Of a stretch of DNA of 64,000 bases, positions 43,782 to 55,687 are shown in pieces. The notes beneath the pieces are model-generated. The model searched no databases. It was not told the DNA's origin and saw only the letters and a list, made by a program, of their open reading frames with translations. Every line of letters begins with the position of its first letter. Position 1 is the stretch's first letter. The stretch comes from Cryptomeria japonica (taxonomy: Eukaryota > Streptophyta > Pinopsida > Cupressales > Cupressaceae). Where the stretch lies: NCBI RefSeq assembly GCF_030272615.1, contig NC_081406.1, positions 213,562,997 to 213,626,996 on the forward strand, written 5' to 3'. The position numbers were made by a program, and so were the translations under genes.

Positions 43782-44299
43782 GACAACCCTAGTAGAAAAA
43801 TATGTTCCATGAGAGGCAACTCATGAACATATAAAAGGATTCAGAATGAAGATCCCATGCTCATTTCTAATCCAAACATCTTCCTTATTTGCCAACCTCT
43901 GCTTTAGCTCCTCTGGTGCCTCAACTAGCTTCTCTAATCTTTGACTCCCTTTGTTTCTCTTTCTTTGCTTCAGATCTGCACATTTTCTCTATTTCTACAA
44001 CTCTGATTTAGTTCTACCACAAGAATTCATCTGTTTTGTCACCATAAGCTCTTTGGCGACCAGTTACATCTGTCCATCAAGTTCATCTGTCAAATCCTTC
44101 TGAAAACTCATGTCACCCTTGGTTTAACCTCTATAACTGGTTCTATCAAATCTTTCTTCAAAACCTCTGGTATGACCTCTGCAACCACTTATATCAAACC
44201 TTCTGGTATAACCTCTGCCACTAGTTTCTTAGTACTGCAACTTTTCTTAGGACTCGGATTCTTCTCCTCCTTCTCTTTCTTCTTCAAAGAAATCAATGT

Positions 44300-44692
44300 G
44301 CACTTTTTCCCATCATTTTCAATAGTAACTAGGTTTCTTCTATAGTCATAAATAGCTCTTGTATCATACTACCAAGGCTTTCCCAATAAGACATGGAAAA
44401 CACTCATAAACACAACATCACATTAAACTTCATCTCTAAAAGGCCCAATATTGAAACTTACCAAACACTACTACTTTATCTCTATCTTCTGATCATCTTG
44501 TAACCAACTTACCTCATAAGGACAATGGTGCTTAAGCCTCTTCAACCCAAGCTTTACAACCATCTCCTCAGATACTAAATTATCGGTACTTCCACTATCT
44601 ACAATGACCTTGCAACACATACCACCTAATTTATACATAGTCCAGAAAAGACTCTTCCTTTGGGTAGATCTGGTATCCTTTCTTCTGAACAT
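44300..44692 (-). pseudogene. GypH protease
   Basis: MCCKVIVDSGSTDNLVSEEM is the gypsy retropepsin active-site region with DSG intact, followed by KLGLKRLKHHCPYEVSWLQ and, after stops, a LLGKPW segment that matches the family's LLGRPW. Upstream the Gag zinc knuckle region is too decayed to read. Confidence 0.85.
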
Positions 44693-44939
44693 AAGGGATT
44701 CTCCTTACTCTGGTGCATAGTCAGATCTAGTACCATCACCTTTTGGTTCCTCACTTTCCATACAACTTCTTGTCATTCCTTCCTTAAATTCATAGAATCT
44801 ATGTCTGGTTTCTCCACACTTGAAAAATTTGCCAGGAAATTCTCTACCGATATTGTTGCTACCTTTCCTTGGTGTCTTTTGTTCTAGTTCTTTACTCCGC
44901 TTAGGTTTTGACTCCTCTTCTTCAATCGGTTTTTTAATT

Positions 44940-45745
44940 CTATCTCATCTTGAATTTCTCCTTTCCCTTATTCGGTTGTCTTCTTCTCACCTTCTCCTCA
45001 GCCTTCAAAGCATACTGGTAAGCTTCTTCAACTACGGAAACCTTCAGTATACTCATCTCATCTTGAATGTTAAAATAAAGTCCATTGATGTACCTTGCCA
45101 CATTTTCCCTATCTATCTCTCTATGTCCAAATCTAATCACCACCTTGTACAATTCCTCAGTATATTCCTTCACATTCATGTTTTTCTATTTTAGGTTCTA
45201 TAACTTCTTGAACAGTTCCAATTCATAATCTCTCGGTATAAACTTGGCCTTCAATCTTGCAACCATCTATCTCCACCGAGTGATCTTCAATTCACCATTG
45301 TCCACTCTGTCTTTTTGCAATTCCTTCCACCAGAAGGGAGCATGTCCTTTCAATGTGGTATGTGCCAACCGGACTCTCTGCGAGTCCTTGACATCCTCAA
45401 ACTCAAATTAGTCCTCCAACTCTTCGATCCAATCAATCAGATCCTTCGGGTTCAGTGTTCCAAAAAATTTGGAAACCTCAATTTTATGAACTTTACTCAC
45501 TTGTGCCACTACTCTCAGGAATATTTCCTCTCTTTCATCTTCCTGTCCTTCAGCTTCCTCAATATCTTTGTCAACTTCCTCATATCCATCCTCAGAATTG
45601 GGGTTTCTCTGCAAACTATCCAAAGCGTTTCGGATTTCATTCCTTACTTCATTCTTGAAGTCTTCCATCATCTTCTCTACCCTCCAGAGGTTTGTCCTCC
45701 TTGATGGCATCTCTTCTTCAACTCTAGTGTACTGTCTCAACTCGA
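44940..45745 (-). pseudogene. GypH Gag
   Basis: MRQYTRVEEEMPSRRTNLW at the N-terminus, an acidic EEVDKDIEEAEGQEDEREE stretch, then SKFFGTLNPKDLIDWIEELE, FWWKELQKDR and EYTEELYKVVIRFGHRE, the retrotransposon capsid domain. Single stops after ELED and near 45250 interrupt it. Confidence 0.88.
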
Positions 45746-45877
45746 CGATCTAACTATTGATTTCAATTGCCTCCCCTCGGTGATATATTGAAAACACGCA
45801 CAGCCGGCCTCCAATAGACGATCTGTCCACCCTAAGGAATGCCTCAATATTCGCAAACAATTCTTCCACCATCCACT

Positions 45878-46602
45878 TGATGCAGCCATAACTGGTAGAA
45901 ACCCTCAACACAGTCAACTGACTTATGTAGCAAGAGAGACACAATGAAAGCAGTAAGAGAACATAACAAGGTTACATAAACCGATCATATTAAAGCTTTA
46001 GAACTTCCGGAAATCATCCAACAATCATCATATTATCATCAAAGAACATCTGGTAATTAACCAATTACATGCAAGCTTCAAGCCAGATACAATCCAACCG
46101 GAACTCTAAGAATTAACTGGATCACAACATTTGAATCTCAATCCCTATTAAAATCTCATAAGATTACATTCACCAATGCAGGAAAATGAAACATGTAATT
46201 AGGCCAGCCCTAAGAATTAAATAAATCTTTCCAGAAAATAACAACCAAGTAGGAAAGTCGGCTACACGTCAAACAACATCGTACAAGACCCAAGATAGAT
46301 CCACATGCCAAGAATGAAGGAAAACAAATCGGTAAGCACAAGAACTACCCTGGAACCCAGAAACAGTCAATCGAAAGTGATAATTGACCGAAAAAGAACT
46401 CAAATGAACTGAAAATTTGGAATCAAGCACATGAAACCATCTGGAAACTGAGAATAAGATCTGCCATGAAGAACAAGCAACTATCGATACCAACCGGTAA
46501 GAACACAGAAAACTACACAAAGAAATAAACAAGAACAAAACTGAAAGGAAATATTTTTTGTTGATGCAAGATTGTTCATCGACCAGGAATGCTCATGCAT
46601 CA
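45878..46602 (-). repeat. GypH 5' LTR
   Basis: 725 bp, TGATGCAGCCATAACTGG to GCTCATGCATCA. The bases inside it (minus AAGTGGATGGTGGAAG) should hold the PBS, but I cannot match it to a tRNA. Confidence 0.85.
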
Positions 46603-46777
46603 TATTTAGGTGAAAATGTTCATAAATCCAAGCTAAAGATAGTTGTAAAAGAGATATCTTGCAACAAGTGTAAAGGGAATCCTTAGGAGGAGAAGGAGGA
46701 AGAGATATTTGCTCAAGAAAAATGTTATTTTGAAGGAATAAGATGGGAGTCCAACTCATTTTTATCTAGTATTTGAA
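46603..46777 (-). other. Short GypR interior piece
   Basis: It lies between GypH and LTR-K. The minus strand has an open stretch ILFLQNNIFLEQISLPPSPP that may be part of the GypR frame; no domain recognised. Confidence 0.3.
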
Positions 46778-49700
46778 TGTCACGAACCCTATTTTTCCAT
46801 AATTATTTAATTAGGAAAATAATGTTTATTTTTCAAATGAAATTGAAATGAAATGAAAATAGAACTATTAATGAAATAAGAAAGGATATCAAATGTACTG
46901 ATATGATTTATATACAATTGAATGATCAGTAATAATTTTTATTGTAAATTGGGATCATCATTGCTAATAAGCGATTGAGTGCAAAGTGAATGTAGGAACA
47001 GGTGAACAATGATGAAGATGAGAACATGGTTCAGGTAGAGTTGTCTTAGCTCTTGTATTTTGTTAGGATAGATGGAATCTCTCACACACCACATTAGGAT
47101 TTATATTGGCATCTTGAAAGATGGATGATTTAAATGACCTTATTTGAGTGTTTGTTCAAATTGAAATGATAAATTTAGTATGAGTAGTAGATTGATTTAA
47201 ATAATTATACATGTGCATTGATTGCATGATGTGAGTGGCGATTGAATTCAATTTAAGTTGCATGAGTAATGGTGAAATATTATGCTTTATTGTTAAAAGA
47301 GATGAAATGTATAAACGATTCAAAAATGAATATTGACCCTAGGTTTTTATGTTCTTCTTGTTCAGATATGTATAATGTATGAAAAAGCATACTTATGAGT
47401 TTACTTTTGTAAATTGAATAATAGTATAATATATATATGTATATGAGAAATTTATTCAATCATATACATATATCAATATCCAATTATAGTGAAATTTGAT
47501 TTCGTCAAGAATTTTGTTTATACATATACGTAATCATTTGAGATCAAAAATATATACCTATTATATACATGTGTATATGAATTCTAATAATAATTTGATC
47601 ATGTACTTGTAAATATGTATGTAATTAATGTATATGTATTTATGAAATTAAATTATGTAATGAAAATCCAATATATATATTTAATTATAGAAAGGGTTTA
47701 TTAAAGAATTTATTAAACAAAGTTTAATGTTTAATATATATATTAATGAAAAGTCAGTAAATATATATATAAATATAAATAAATTATAAAAAAAACTAAA
47801 AATTACGTAACACATGGTAGTGGTGGGTTAAGTTTTAAGAAAGTTAAATAATAATGAGGGTGGCCAATAGTAATATCAACCACCCCCCTTAATTAAAGGG
47901 AGGGGTCGGTATTACCACCGACCACCCCTCCTCCCTATTTATAAAACCAAACTCCACGTTGCATCGAATACATTGGGAGGCAAATTAAGGTAAGTTGTTT
48001 TAAACACCATCGATTATCACCCCTCCTCCCTTTTTGTATACAACTGCACCATGTTGCAAGAAACCCCTCCCAAATACTAAGACCTACTCCACGTTGCAAC
48101 AAACATCGACTATGTAGAAAGTGACACCGAGATGTAGGATAAATGCAAGGCATGCGTAGTATAGAAGAAGTCGACTTGGAAAAAAGGGACTTAGAAAATG
48201 GTTTGCAGATTTTAAAGAATATTAACCCAACCACTCCTTGTTATAAAGTACATCCACATTGCAAGCTGCCAAATATGTGGCATGAATTATTGGTAACATG
48301 GTTTACCAACCCACATAAACCCACCAACATATTTATCGACATGCATAGTAAGAAGTAGTTTAATTTAAACTTTGCATATTTTAGGGAAGTTGTTTTAGTA
48401 AAGTGGACATAATCTTGGAGTTAAAAGCCACACAGATAATCAATAATTATGAATTTAACAACTTAGTGGTGTGGTGTCATGAAATGGATAATGGATAACA
48501 TTGCATGGAGAACGCATAAGTGTTAAAAACCATTTAGGATTGTTATGTTGCAATTACATCATGAGTAGTATCACTTAGAATCAATCCACCCCTAGGAGAG
48601 ATAGCTCGAAAGTAGGAAAGGAAGGTAGACAATAACACTATATATAGAAAATTGAGTTGGAAGAGAGGGGGAGGGAGATGGAAGAGGAAAAAGGAGGAGA
48701 TGCAACTAAGGATTAGAGAATGGAAGGAAGAAGAGAAAAGTAGTAGAGATTTAGATGTGTTTTACGATCAAGTCGTAATCATCTCAGATTTAGAGTCGAA
48801 TTTCAGAGTAAAGTTTAGAGATAAAAGAGATAGAAAAGAAGGATATGGAGGATGGAGTTAGTAGAAGAATTGATAGATGGAAAGCGACAAAGAGTTTGTG
48901 AACCATCTTGAAAGAAAGTAGGCAAATGTGAAGAGGGAAGCAAGTTCATCACCTCAAGCCAGTAACAAGAGCATAAGGAGGTAGGATCTACCTTAATTCT
49001 TTGGTCATTATGCAAGGATAGTAAGTGAGTCATGAAGTTATATAATGTTTATTAGAATGAAGTTTGATCGAGTCAAGCCATGATTAGAAAAAAATTGTTT
49101 GAACTCGCTTTTGAATAGTCTTATAGAGAGATGTATTATGAGGTACATATGATAAAATAACTATGAACATGCATGGAAAATGCTAAAGAGTGATAGGAAT
49201 TGTATCATAGGTTGCTTTAGATATTCTCTAAAGGATGATCTAGTTTTAGACTTATACAATATTCTAATGGAAGAGATAGAGTCGTGAAAGGAATCATTGT
49301 TAATTGTTCAAAATTTACATAGATACAATAGTGAAATATTTTCTTAAGTTTGTTGATAAACTTAGTGAAACTCTCATAAATTAGATCACCCAATCCTCTA
49401 AGAATAAAGTAAGAGGATAGAGAGAGAAAATTTGAGATTGAACCACGAAGAAGATGAAATAATAGGATAACGACTTATTAAATAATGAAGTTATTTTGAT
49501 ATCACAAGGAAAGACTTACACTTTGGAATTTTGCATGAAAAGTAAAGAAGGTTATCGAGTGTCTCATTTGAAAAGCCTTATAGATAGGTGTTTTATGAAC
49601 TTGTATCATATTTGATTGTCGTTATGGTAAATTAGTGAAGTCGGTGTGTTAAGTTTTAAATCATGAAAAGTCACATATTAGTATTAAACCAAATATGATA

Positions 49701-50927
49701 TTTTGAGAAAAGAGGTAAATGAACAATGACACTTGGAAAGATAGAGTTTAGATGAGATAAACTTAGAATTCTAAACCATAAGAAATGGAATGCATGTTAA
49801 TGATTATGCTATGTTTTGATAATTGAATAAAAGAATGTGTACTCATTTTATTCAATTTATATGTAAGATACATACATGTGTTACACCTTCTTAATATTTT
49901 AATCTTGTCTTTAAATTGCTTAAAAGATAGAAGGGAAAGATTGTCTTCTTTTAGATGTATATTTGATTATGCATAAAAGATTGTTTCCTGTCATATAGGA
50001 TTGGTTGTAATAAAAGATTTATTTTATCAATTTCTATTCAAACGAAAGATTGTCTTCTTAGCATAGTATTTTTATCTTACAAGAAATAGGAAGCTAGAAT
50101 TAAAAGGCGAAAGATTGTCTTCTGTATGAATTTATGTGAACAAAGCTAGATAGGCTTGTGTTTGTGGAAAGTTACCTTCCAGGACGGGTGCCGAATGTGG
50201 ATTATAGAGAGAATAGTTGCTTTTCCAACTATCTATTTTTGTTGTGCATGGCATTATACTTGACCAAGTAATCAAATTGAATAAACCATTGAAATAGATG
50301 GAATTCTTTTATTTTATCCTCTCTACCATATCCTTGAATGATAATGAATGCTTGTTTCTTAATAGAAGTAGAAAATTGAAAATGCATGTATCATCTAGGC
50401 ACACACCAGATTCCATCTTGCCTTTCGAATTCTTTTGCTAAAAAATTTGTGCAGGGTCGAGTACTCTTGATTGACCAAGAATTCTGGGGAAGCGTAAGCT
50501 TCAAGGTTGGGTGGAAAAAGCACCTGAATCTTGTTCTCATCTTCATGCTAAAGATTGCATTGGCGACAGCTTGGGTTGCATATGAACAGACGCATCTCAC
50601 CCTTTACTTTGTATTATTTTGTTATTGAACTTACGACAACTTGAAATGCGTAAGTATTGTATGATCGAAATACTACTTTTATCGATTCATTTAATAAAGA
50701 ATATTTATCTTTTATAGAAATTTCGTGTGTATTATGATCTAAATGGAATGATCAAATGAAGCTATGGATGGAAAAATGGAATGAAATAGATTTACTAACT
50801 GATTTATGAGTTTATTTAAGAATAAAGAGTATTTCAGCTATTATTGGAAGTTAGCTCGATTTACGTCTTTACATTGAATGATACTAGTTACAATAAGTTT
50901 TTAAATATTATTCGTTGAATCATGACA
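46778..50927 (+). repeat. LTR-K: putative 4.15-kb solo LTR
   Basis: Starts TGTCACGAACCC and ends AATCATGACA; the terminal 8 bases are inverted repeats with one mismatch. Inside are a TATA box (CTATATATAG) near 48636 and AATAAA near 50690 in the same orientation, and no coding domain. A motif with CACCCCTCCTCCCT and CCACGTTGCA occurs twice (about 47925 and 48015), and GAAAGATTGTCTTCT three times (about 49939, 50043, 50107). Flanks TTGAA and TTCAT agree at 3 of 5 bases, so the TSD is weak. It could instead be ordinary spacer. Confidence 0.4.
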
Positions 50928-51374
50928 TTCATTAGTGGAATGGCCATCTATTTGATTATACTTACAAAAAGAAGGATTGTGTTAATTTTTCTTATGATTC
51001 TTTCTTTGAATTTTTAAAAATGGAGTAATCAAGTTGTCTTTAAAAAGTTCATACAAGATACTCTCTTGTTGTGATGAGAAGTTGGAAAAAGATATATATG
51101 TACTAGACAATGGGGAAGGGGATGTCAACAAAGGAGGAATTTGGAAACCTAGACCTTCTTGGAAAAGTGTGATGTATATAACTCATAACCATCAAAACTT
51201 TGTTGTACACATCTTAAACCATGTTCATTGTATCCATTTGTAGAATTATGTGTTTAAATGTCTAGAGGAGAGGTTTCATTATTAGTGTCAATGTCTAAAG
51301 AGCCCCCATCATCATCATGACATGTGTTGGAAGTAGAGGGAGGAATTGATTTAGAAAAAGACTAGATAAATGAC

Positions 51375-52021
51375 ACAAGGCTCCTTTGAGGCTTCATTCT
51401 TAGATTAAGGGATCTTATACCCATTGAAGAAGGGTGTAAAGTCTAATGTACCCCAATTTCTTGCTAAGGAAGTGACATTAATAGGATATTGTTTTGTTGA
51501 AGGAATCATAGTTTCACACGGGGAAATGTGTCCCACTTCATCATGAATGAGATTATAAGGATTAGGATCAGCCTTTATTGTGTGAAGCGCATTGTTATAT
51601 ATGAAATTGATTATGTGATGAAGAGTATAAGGGACCGCTCTAATAGCATGAATCCATGGTCTACCTAGAAGAAGGTTATAACTAAGATTATTAGGAATGA
51701 CATGAATAGGAGTAAGTAAAGTCATGGGTTCTACTTTCATAGGTAATATGAATATACCAATTGACTCTCTGGGAACATCATCAAAGCCAGGAACACAAAC
51801 ATGATCAAGTTGAATATAATAATAATCTTAATTTATATTATCGAATAAGTCAACACGACAAATATTAAGTGTTGACCCATTCTCATTTAAGGTACATCTT
51901 ACATTTTATTCATAAATGCAAGGAGTAATCATAAAGAGATCATCTCTATTGTTAACCTCTATAGAAGGCAACATCTTGTGAGAATATGATATCATTTAGT
52001 TTAAAGGAAGGATGAGGAACC
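51375..52021 (-). pseudogene. GypR protease (Tat/Ogre-like)
   Basis: Minus translation gives NENGSTLNICRVDLFDNIN, a stop, VCVPGFDDVPRESIGIFILP, SYNLLLGRPWIHAIRAVPYT and LHHIINFIYN. This is the retropepsin pattern of plant gypsy elements (usual CTLVDDGSALNI; GRPWLH; AVPSTLHQ). The catalytic DDG reads ENG. It is preceded by EVPHPSFKLNDIIF at 52000-52021, where solo LTR-M interrupts. The frame runs out at about 51405. Confidence 0.82.
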
Positions 52022-53070
52022 TGTTGGAGTTTTATCATTGATGAAGGAGAATATTTTATAGGCTACTGATTGTCTTTGATGTCAACATGCTTTTGTTGAC
52101 TTATATTATTGACTATGTCCATCATGTTTTGCTCTGTGGTTGCTGATATGGGTTTTCAGTTTGGGTACCATATTCATGAGTATCAAATGTACCTATATTT
52201 CAGATTGTACGTGTTATGGATCTTCAGATGGTGAGATATGTGGTTTGGTAGTTTAGTCTACAGTTGCTTTGTTCCTCAGAAACATAACAATTTGTCTAGA
52301 CATCTAGATTTCATCAGTTGATTATTTTTGGTCTTGTGGTTTTGGGACATGATTAAGCATTATGGATAACGTGTGTATTCTACATGGCATTAACTTTTGT
52401 TATATCTTTGGATGACCTATGTAAGTGAAACATATGAAGTATATTGTGGTAGAGAGTAAGGTATTTTCTTTGTAACGCATGTATGGCCGATTTGAGATAT
52501 GGATTAGTATATATGTCTGATGTATTCCTTTCATGAGAGATATAGAAAAATACAGAAATAGAGAGAGATATAGAGATAGAAGTGTGACATAGCAATTAGA
52601 TGCTATATGTGATTAAAGAAGATAACTAAAGAGTGAATGAAATGTGTTAGGTCTATCTACTGAGCTTAATTGGAACTACATTCCATGCATATGTGAGATG
52701 TAATTACAATAGTTCATTTTTTGTCTACTTGTTCTCTTTTGGACAGTAAGCCCTTTAGCAATGAGCCTTCATCCTTTGGCAACGAGCCTTCATCTTTTTC
52801 CAGTGATCATTTTGGAATATTCTATAACTAGTTATATTATATTGAGAGTTAACCCTCTCTGTGATTTTTCCCTAATGAGTTTCCATGCAAAAAGTATGGT
52901 TGTCTCTTTTGTATATTGTTGTGGGTGGTATCTCTACTTTTGTTGTTAATTTGATCACTCATTTCTTTCTGTTGCATGCTAATTGATGTGAATTGGCAAA
53001 GTAATAATAAGATTATTTTAGGATTTAGGGAATATTGATTCACCTGCCCTCTCAATATTCCAACTGTTCA
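52022..53070 (+). repeat. LTR-M: solo copia LTR in the GypR Gag-protease region
   Basis: TGTTGGAGTTTTATCATTG start; the end region has GATTCACCTGCCCTCTCAAT and stops near CCAACTGTTCA. GypR protein resumes on both sides (KISLWDLIQISPSHHKLI on the right, EVPHPSFK on the left). The TSD is unclear: on the minus strand GGTTC after and GGTTT plus extra T before. The right end could be off by about 10 bases. Confidence 0.75.
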
Positions 53071-53440
53071 AAAAAACCATCCTTTTTAAGGATTCTTATA
53101 TCAACTTATGGTGTGAAGGTGAAATTTGAATCAAGTCCCAAAGGGAAATCTTAGCTGAGATATTATGCAGTTTCTCAACAAGATTAGGTTACTTATCAAC
53201 ATGTTAATTGAAAAGAGTGGGTGAAGGAAGGGAAGTGAGGAGAACATTGGAATATTGCTTGTTGTTCCTAAAGTTAGGCAATTCAATACCATATTTTTGT
53301 GCTAGTTGCCTTTCCATAGCACCTCTTTCACATATGCATTTTACAAATTTTAGGATATTGGAACATTTCTTGGACCTAAGCTTCTCATAAAGAGAAACAT
53401 GAATGGTATTTATTGATTAGGTTCTTTGTTCTCGGTATTT
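53071..53440 (-). pseudogene. GypR Gag, C-terminal side
   Basis: Minus frames read LVEKLHNISAKISLWDLIQI and SPSHHKLI, and upstream KFVKCICERGAMERQLAQKY followed by GIELPNF. The ISLWDLI/SPSH words are typical of Tat/Ogre-type polyproteins just before the protease. Frameshifts and stops present. A 28-bp direct duplication (GGTATTTATTGATTAGGTTC) lies at about 53407-53462. Confidence 0.7.
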
Positions 53441-53445
53441 ATTGA

Positions 53446-54062
53446 TTAGGTTCTTTGTTCTCCAATTGATACATCTTTAGAAGGGATATCATCAAGGAAA
53501 TTGCTAATAATTTCATCCTTTTTCTCCAATGTATCTTTATGGGTAAGACAAACTTTAGGAGAAAGAAAAAAATAATCCATTAATGCTTCATCTCTACTGG
53601 TAAATTCAGTGAAATGGAAAGAGGGTATGTTATCACTAGGAAAGGTATTTTCAATATCATCCACTTGCACCAAATTATCCATGGGGCAGGCACATTTTAG
53701 GAGAAAGATGAACATCCTTCTTCAAATATTCATCCTTAGAAGAGAGATTTTTGAAAGAAGCGATCATGTCCTCTTGCACCAATGTGTCGTCACTAGTAGG
53801 ACCAAATTTGGGAGAGGATCAACCAATGTCCATCAATACATTTTCTCTAGGAGAGGTGCCATTAATGGAAGGTAAGGTAACATTAAGGAAGGTGTTTACG
53901 ATTTCATCATCTTCCTTTAAGATGCACTCATGGGAGAGACACATTTTAGGAGAAATATCAACATCATTCATCAAAACTTCATCTTTGGGAGGGAGAGTTT
54001 TGAAAGAAGTGTTAATGGTCTCTCTTTGCACTAAAATGTCCTCATGGGTAAGAAGATATTAG
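53446..54062 (-). repeat. Degenerate tandem repeats in the GypR Gag region
   Basis: About four and a half imperfect units of 110-140 bp. In protein: SPKVCLTHKDTLEKKDEIIS, KCACPMDNLVQVDDIENTF, SPKMCLSHECILKEDDEIVN, each followed by a variant of TSRDEALMD/PPKDEVLMND/SPRENVLMD. The function is unknown. They may be a variable spacer of Gag or of the leader. Confidence 0.65.
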
Positions 54063-54509
54063 GAGAGAAATAAAGTGAAACAAGGGAGGGTAATCCATTA
54101 TCACATCTATAAAATGAATGCATCATGAAACTAACTAAACAAGAACAAAATGACAACAATTTTATTTTTCAAATGATAACATATGCAAAATGCATGATAA
54201 AAAGAGATAACAATGTGTAATTTTTACAATTTTTCACTAATGCAAGTACATAAAAAATGATTGAATGTATCTAAATATGAGCATAATATGTCACAACAAT
54301 CAGATTTGAAAATGTAAATGAAAAATTATACAACCCACAAGCCAATTTTTAGAATAATAAATTAGGTTTTTTATGAATTTAACCACTAAAGTTATGGAAT
54401 TCAATTACAAATATAATTTATGAGTCAAAAATTATTGTTTAAATACTTTCAAATCAGATTTGAGACAATAAATTAGTAATAAGCATGAAAGAAGTTGAGT
54501 TCACCAAAA
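54063..54509 (-). other. GypR leader and primer-binding site
   Basis: AT-rich with no clear frame. Directly inside the 5' LTR the minus strand reads TTTTGGTGAACTCAAC (54494-54509), close to the GypE PBS TTTTGGTGAACCCGAC. This identifies 54510-55687 as the 5' LTR. Confidence 0.7.
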
Positions 54510-55687
54510 TGTAATATTGGAAAAACTAGGGTTTCACCAATAAGGATAGTGAGACCATTAATCTTTCGTTGGGGCCCACTACATTGAAAGAGGGGAAAAC
54601 CTAATAGATCTAACCATAAACAAAATATGGAAAGGGATAAAATTCTAATTAGATTCACCAGTTATGTGTTTGCCCCTTCTTTCTAGTTAAAGAGTGGATA
54701 TGAATTATCAAATTAGGGTAAAACAATAAATGATTGAAGTAAATTGTTGAAAACAAACTCTATAGATATCTCACAAAGCCAAAAACTGAGATCTGGGAAA
54801 AATAAGATGTTTAAAACCTATTCCCAGAAGTTTGGCCTAATTTTTTTGGACTAGGTAGTACAAATTTTCCTTGGACCTCTGAATTTTTCTCCGTCAAAAG
54901 CTGAACCTGTTTGTCATTGTCAAATCTATTAGAATCTTGAAGTACAAATCCTGAGCCTATTCCCTACACATTAAAAGAAAGAAATTATGGTTGTGGATAG
55001 GGGTTTTCCTTAGGTCAAACCCCAGTTTAGGAAATAACATTGAATTGAATAATGTAAATACTGGAGTAAATAGTAAGGAGATACTTGTCAGATCTACAAT
55101 TGTTGATCGAAGGATTGATGATGCAATTCTATTTTAATGTAATCACAAATGTTTAATGTAATGGCATGAAAAAGATATGCTTGCATGAAGATTGATGTAA
55201 CTTTTCTCCATAATGCTTGAAGGATGAAACTCCACCTTGAATCTCTAAAAATGTTTGATAATGAATTCTTAATAGATGCACAAATAATGGGGTATATAAG
55301 TGATGTCAAAATGAATTGATAGGATGTCCTTATAAAGGGTTCCCTAGGTAAGTTACTGATTAGGCCAAACTCCAATGGTCAAGTGTAGCCATGGGGACCA
55401 AATTTTATTGGAGAAGGGGGAGTTCCTAGACCATTTCAAATTGGGGCTTGTTTAAGGAGGACCAAGGCACTCCACACCCTAGTCCTCTACAAAACAAAGA
55501 CCAATGGATGAGAAATAGAAGAGGGAAAACTCTTGGATGGAGACCACCCAGGGATGTCAATAGGTAACATCAAGGTTGGAGAAGAAAGGGACCAAAATAG
55601 GCCTAGGGGGAATGAAAATAGGACATGTTAAGGTAGGAGCACAAACATGAGGTGTAAATTATACCTGTTACAATTTACGATGCTACA
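54510..55687 (-). repeat. GypR 5' LTR
   Basis: 1178 bp. Plus strand TGTAATATTGGAAAAACTAG to TACGATGCTACA. It aligns with the three fragments at 23728-24196, 38543-38780 and 40041-40530. Confidence 0.8.

Larger units (their letters stand above)
42986..46602 (-). mobile_element. GypH: internally deleted Ty3/gypsy element (gag and protease only)
   Basis: LTRs at 42986-43781 and 45878-46602, with TGATGCAG...CTGCATCA ends. The interior of about 2.1 kb has Gag and protease; reverse transcriptase, RNase H and integrase are missing between about 43900 and 44300. Flanks (CATTTT left, TATTT right) share ATTT but do not make an exact TSD. LTR ends match GypN at 58620. It sits in the GypR interior. Confidence 0.85.
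23728..55687 (-). mobile_element. GypR: old Ty3/gypsy-type element, 32 kb span with nested insertions
   Basis: Its 5' LTR (54510-55687, 1178 bp) has a PBS (TTTTGGTGAACTCAAC) on its left, and its 3' LTR (split, 23728-40530) has a PPT (AAAGTGTGGGCTAAA) on its right, both minus strand. The 3' LTR pieces (469, 238 and 490 bp) sum to 1197 bp, matching the 5' LTR. Interior pieces carry Gag and protease of Tat/Ogre character. No reverse transcriptase or integrase was seen. The outer flanks, AATTT and AACTC, do not form a convincing TSD. That both LTRs belong to one insertion is inferred. Confidence 0.65.
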
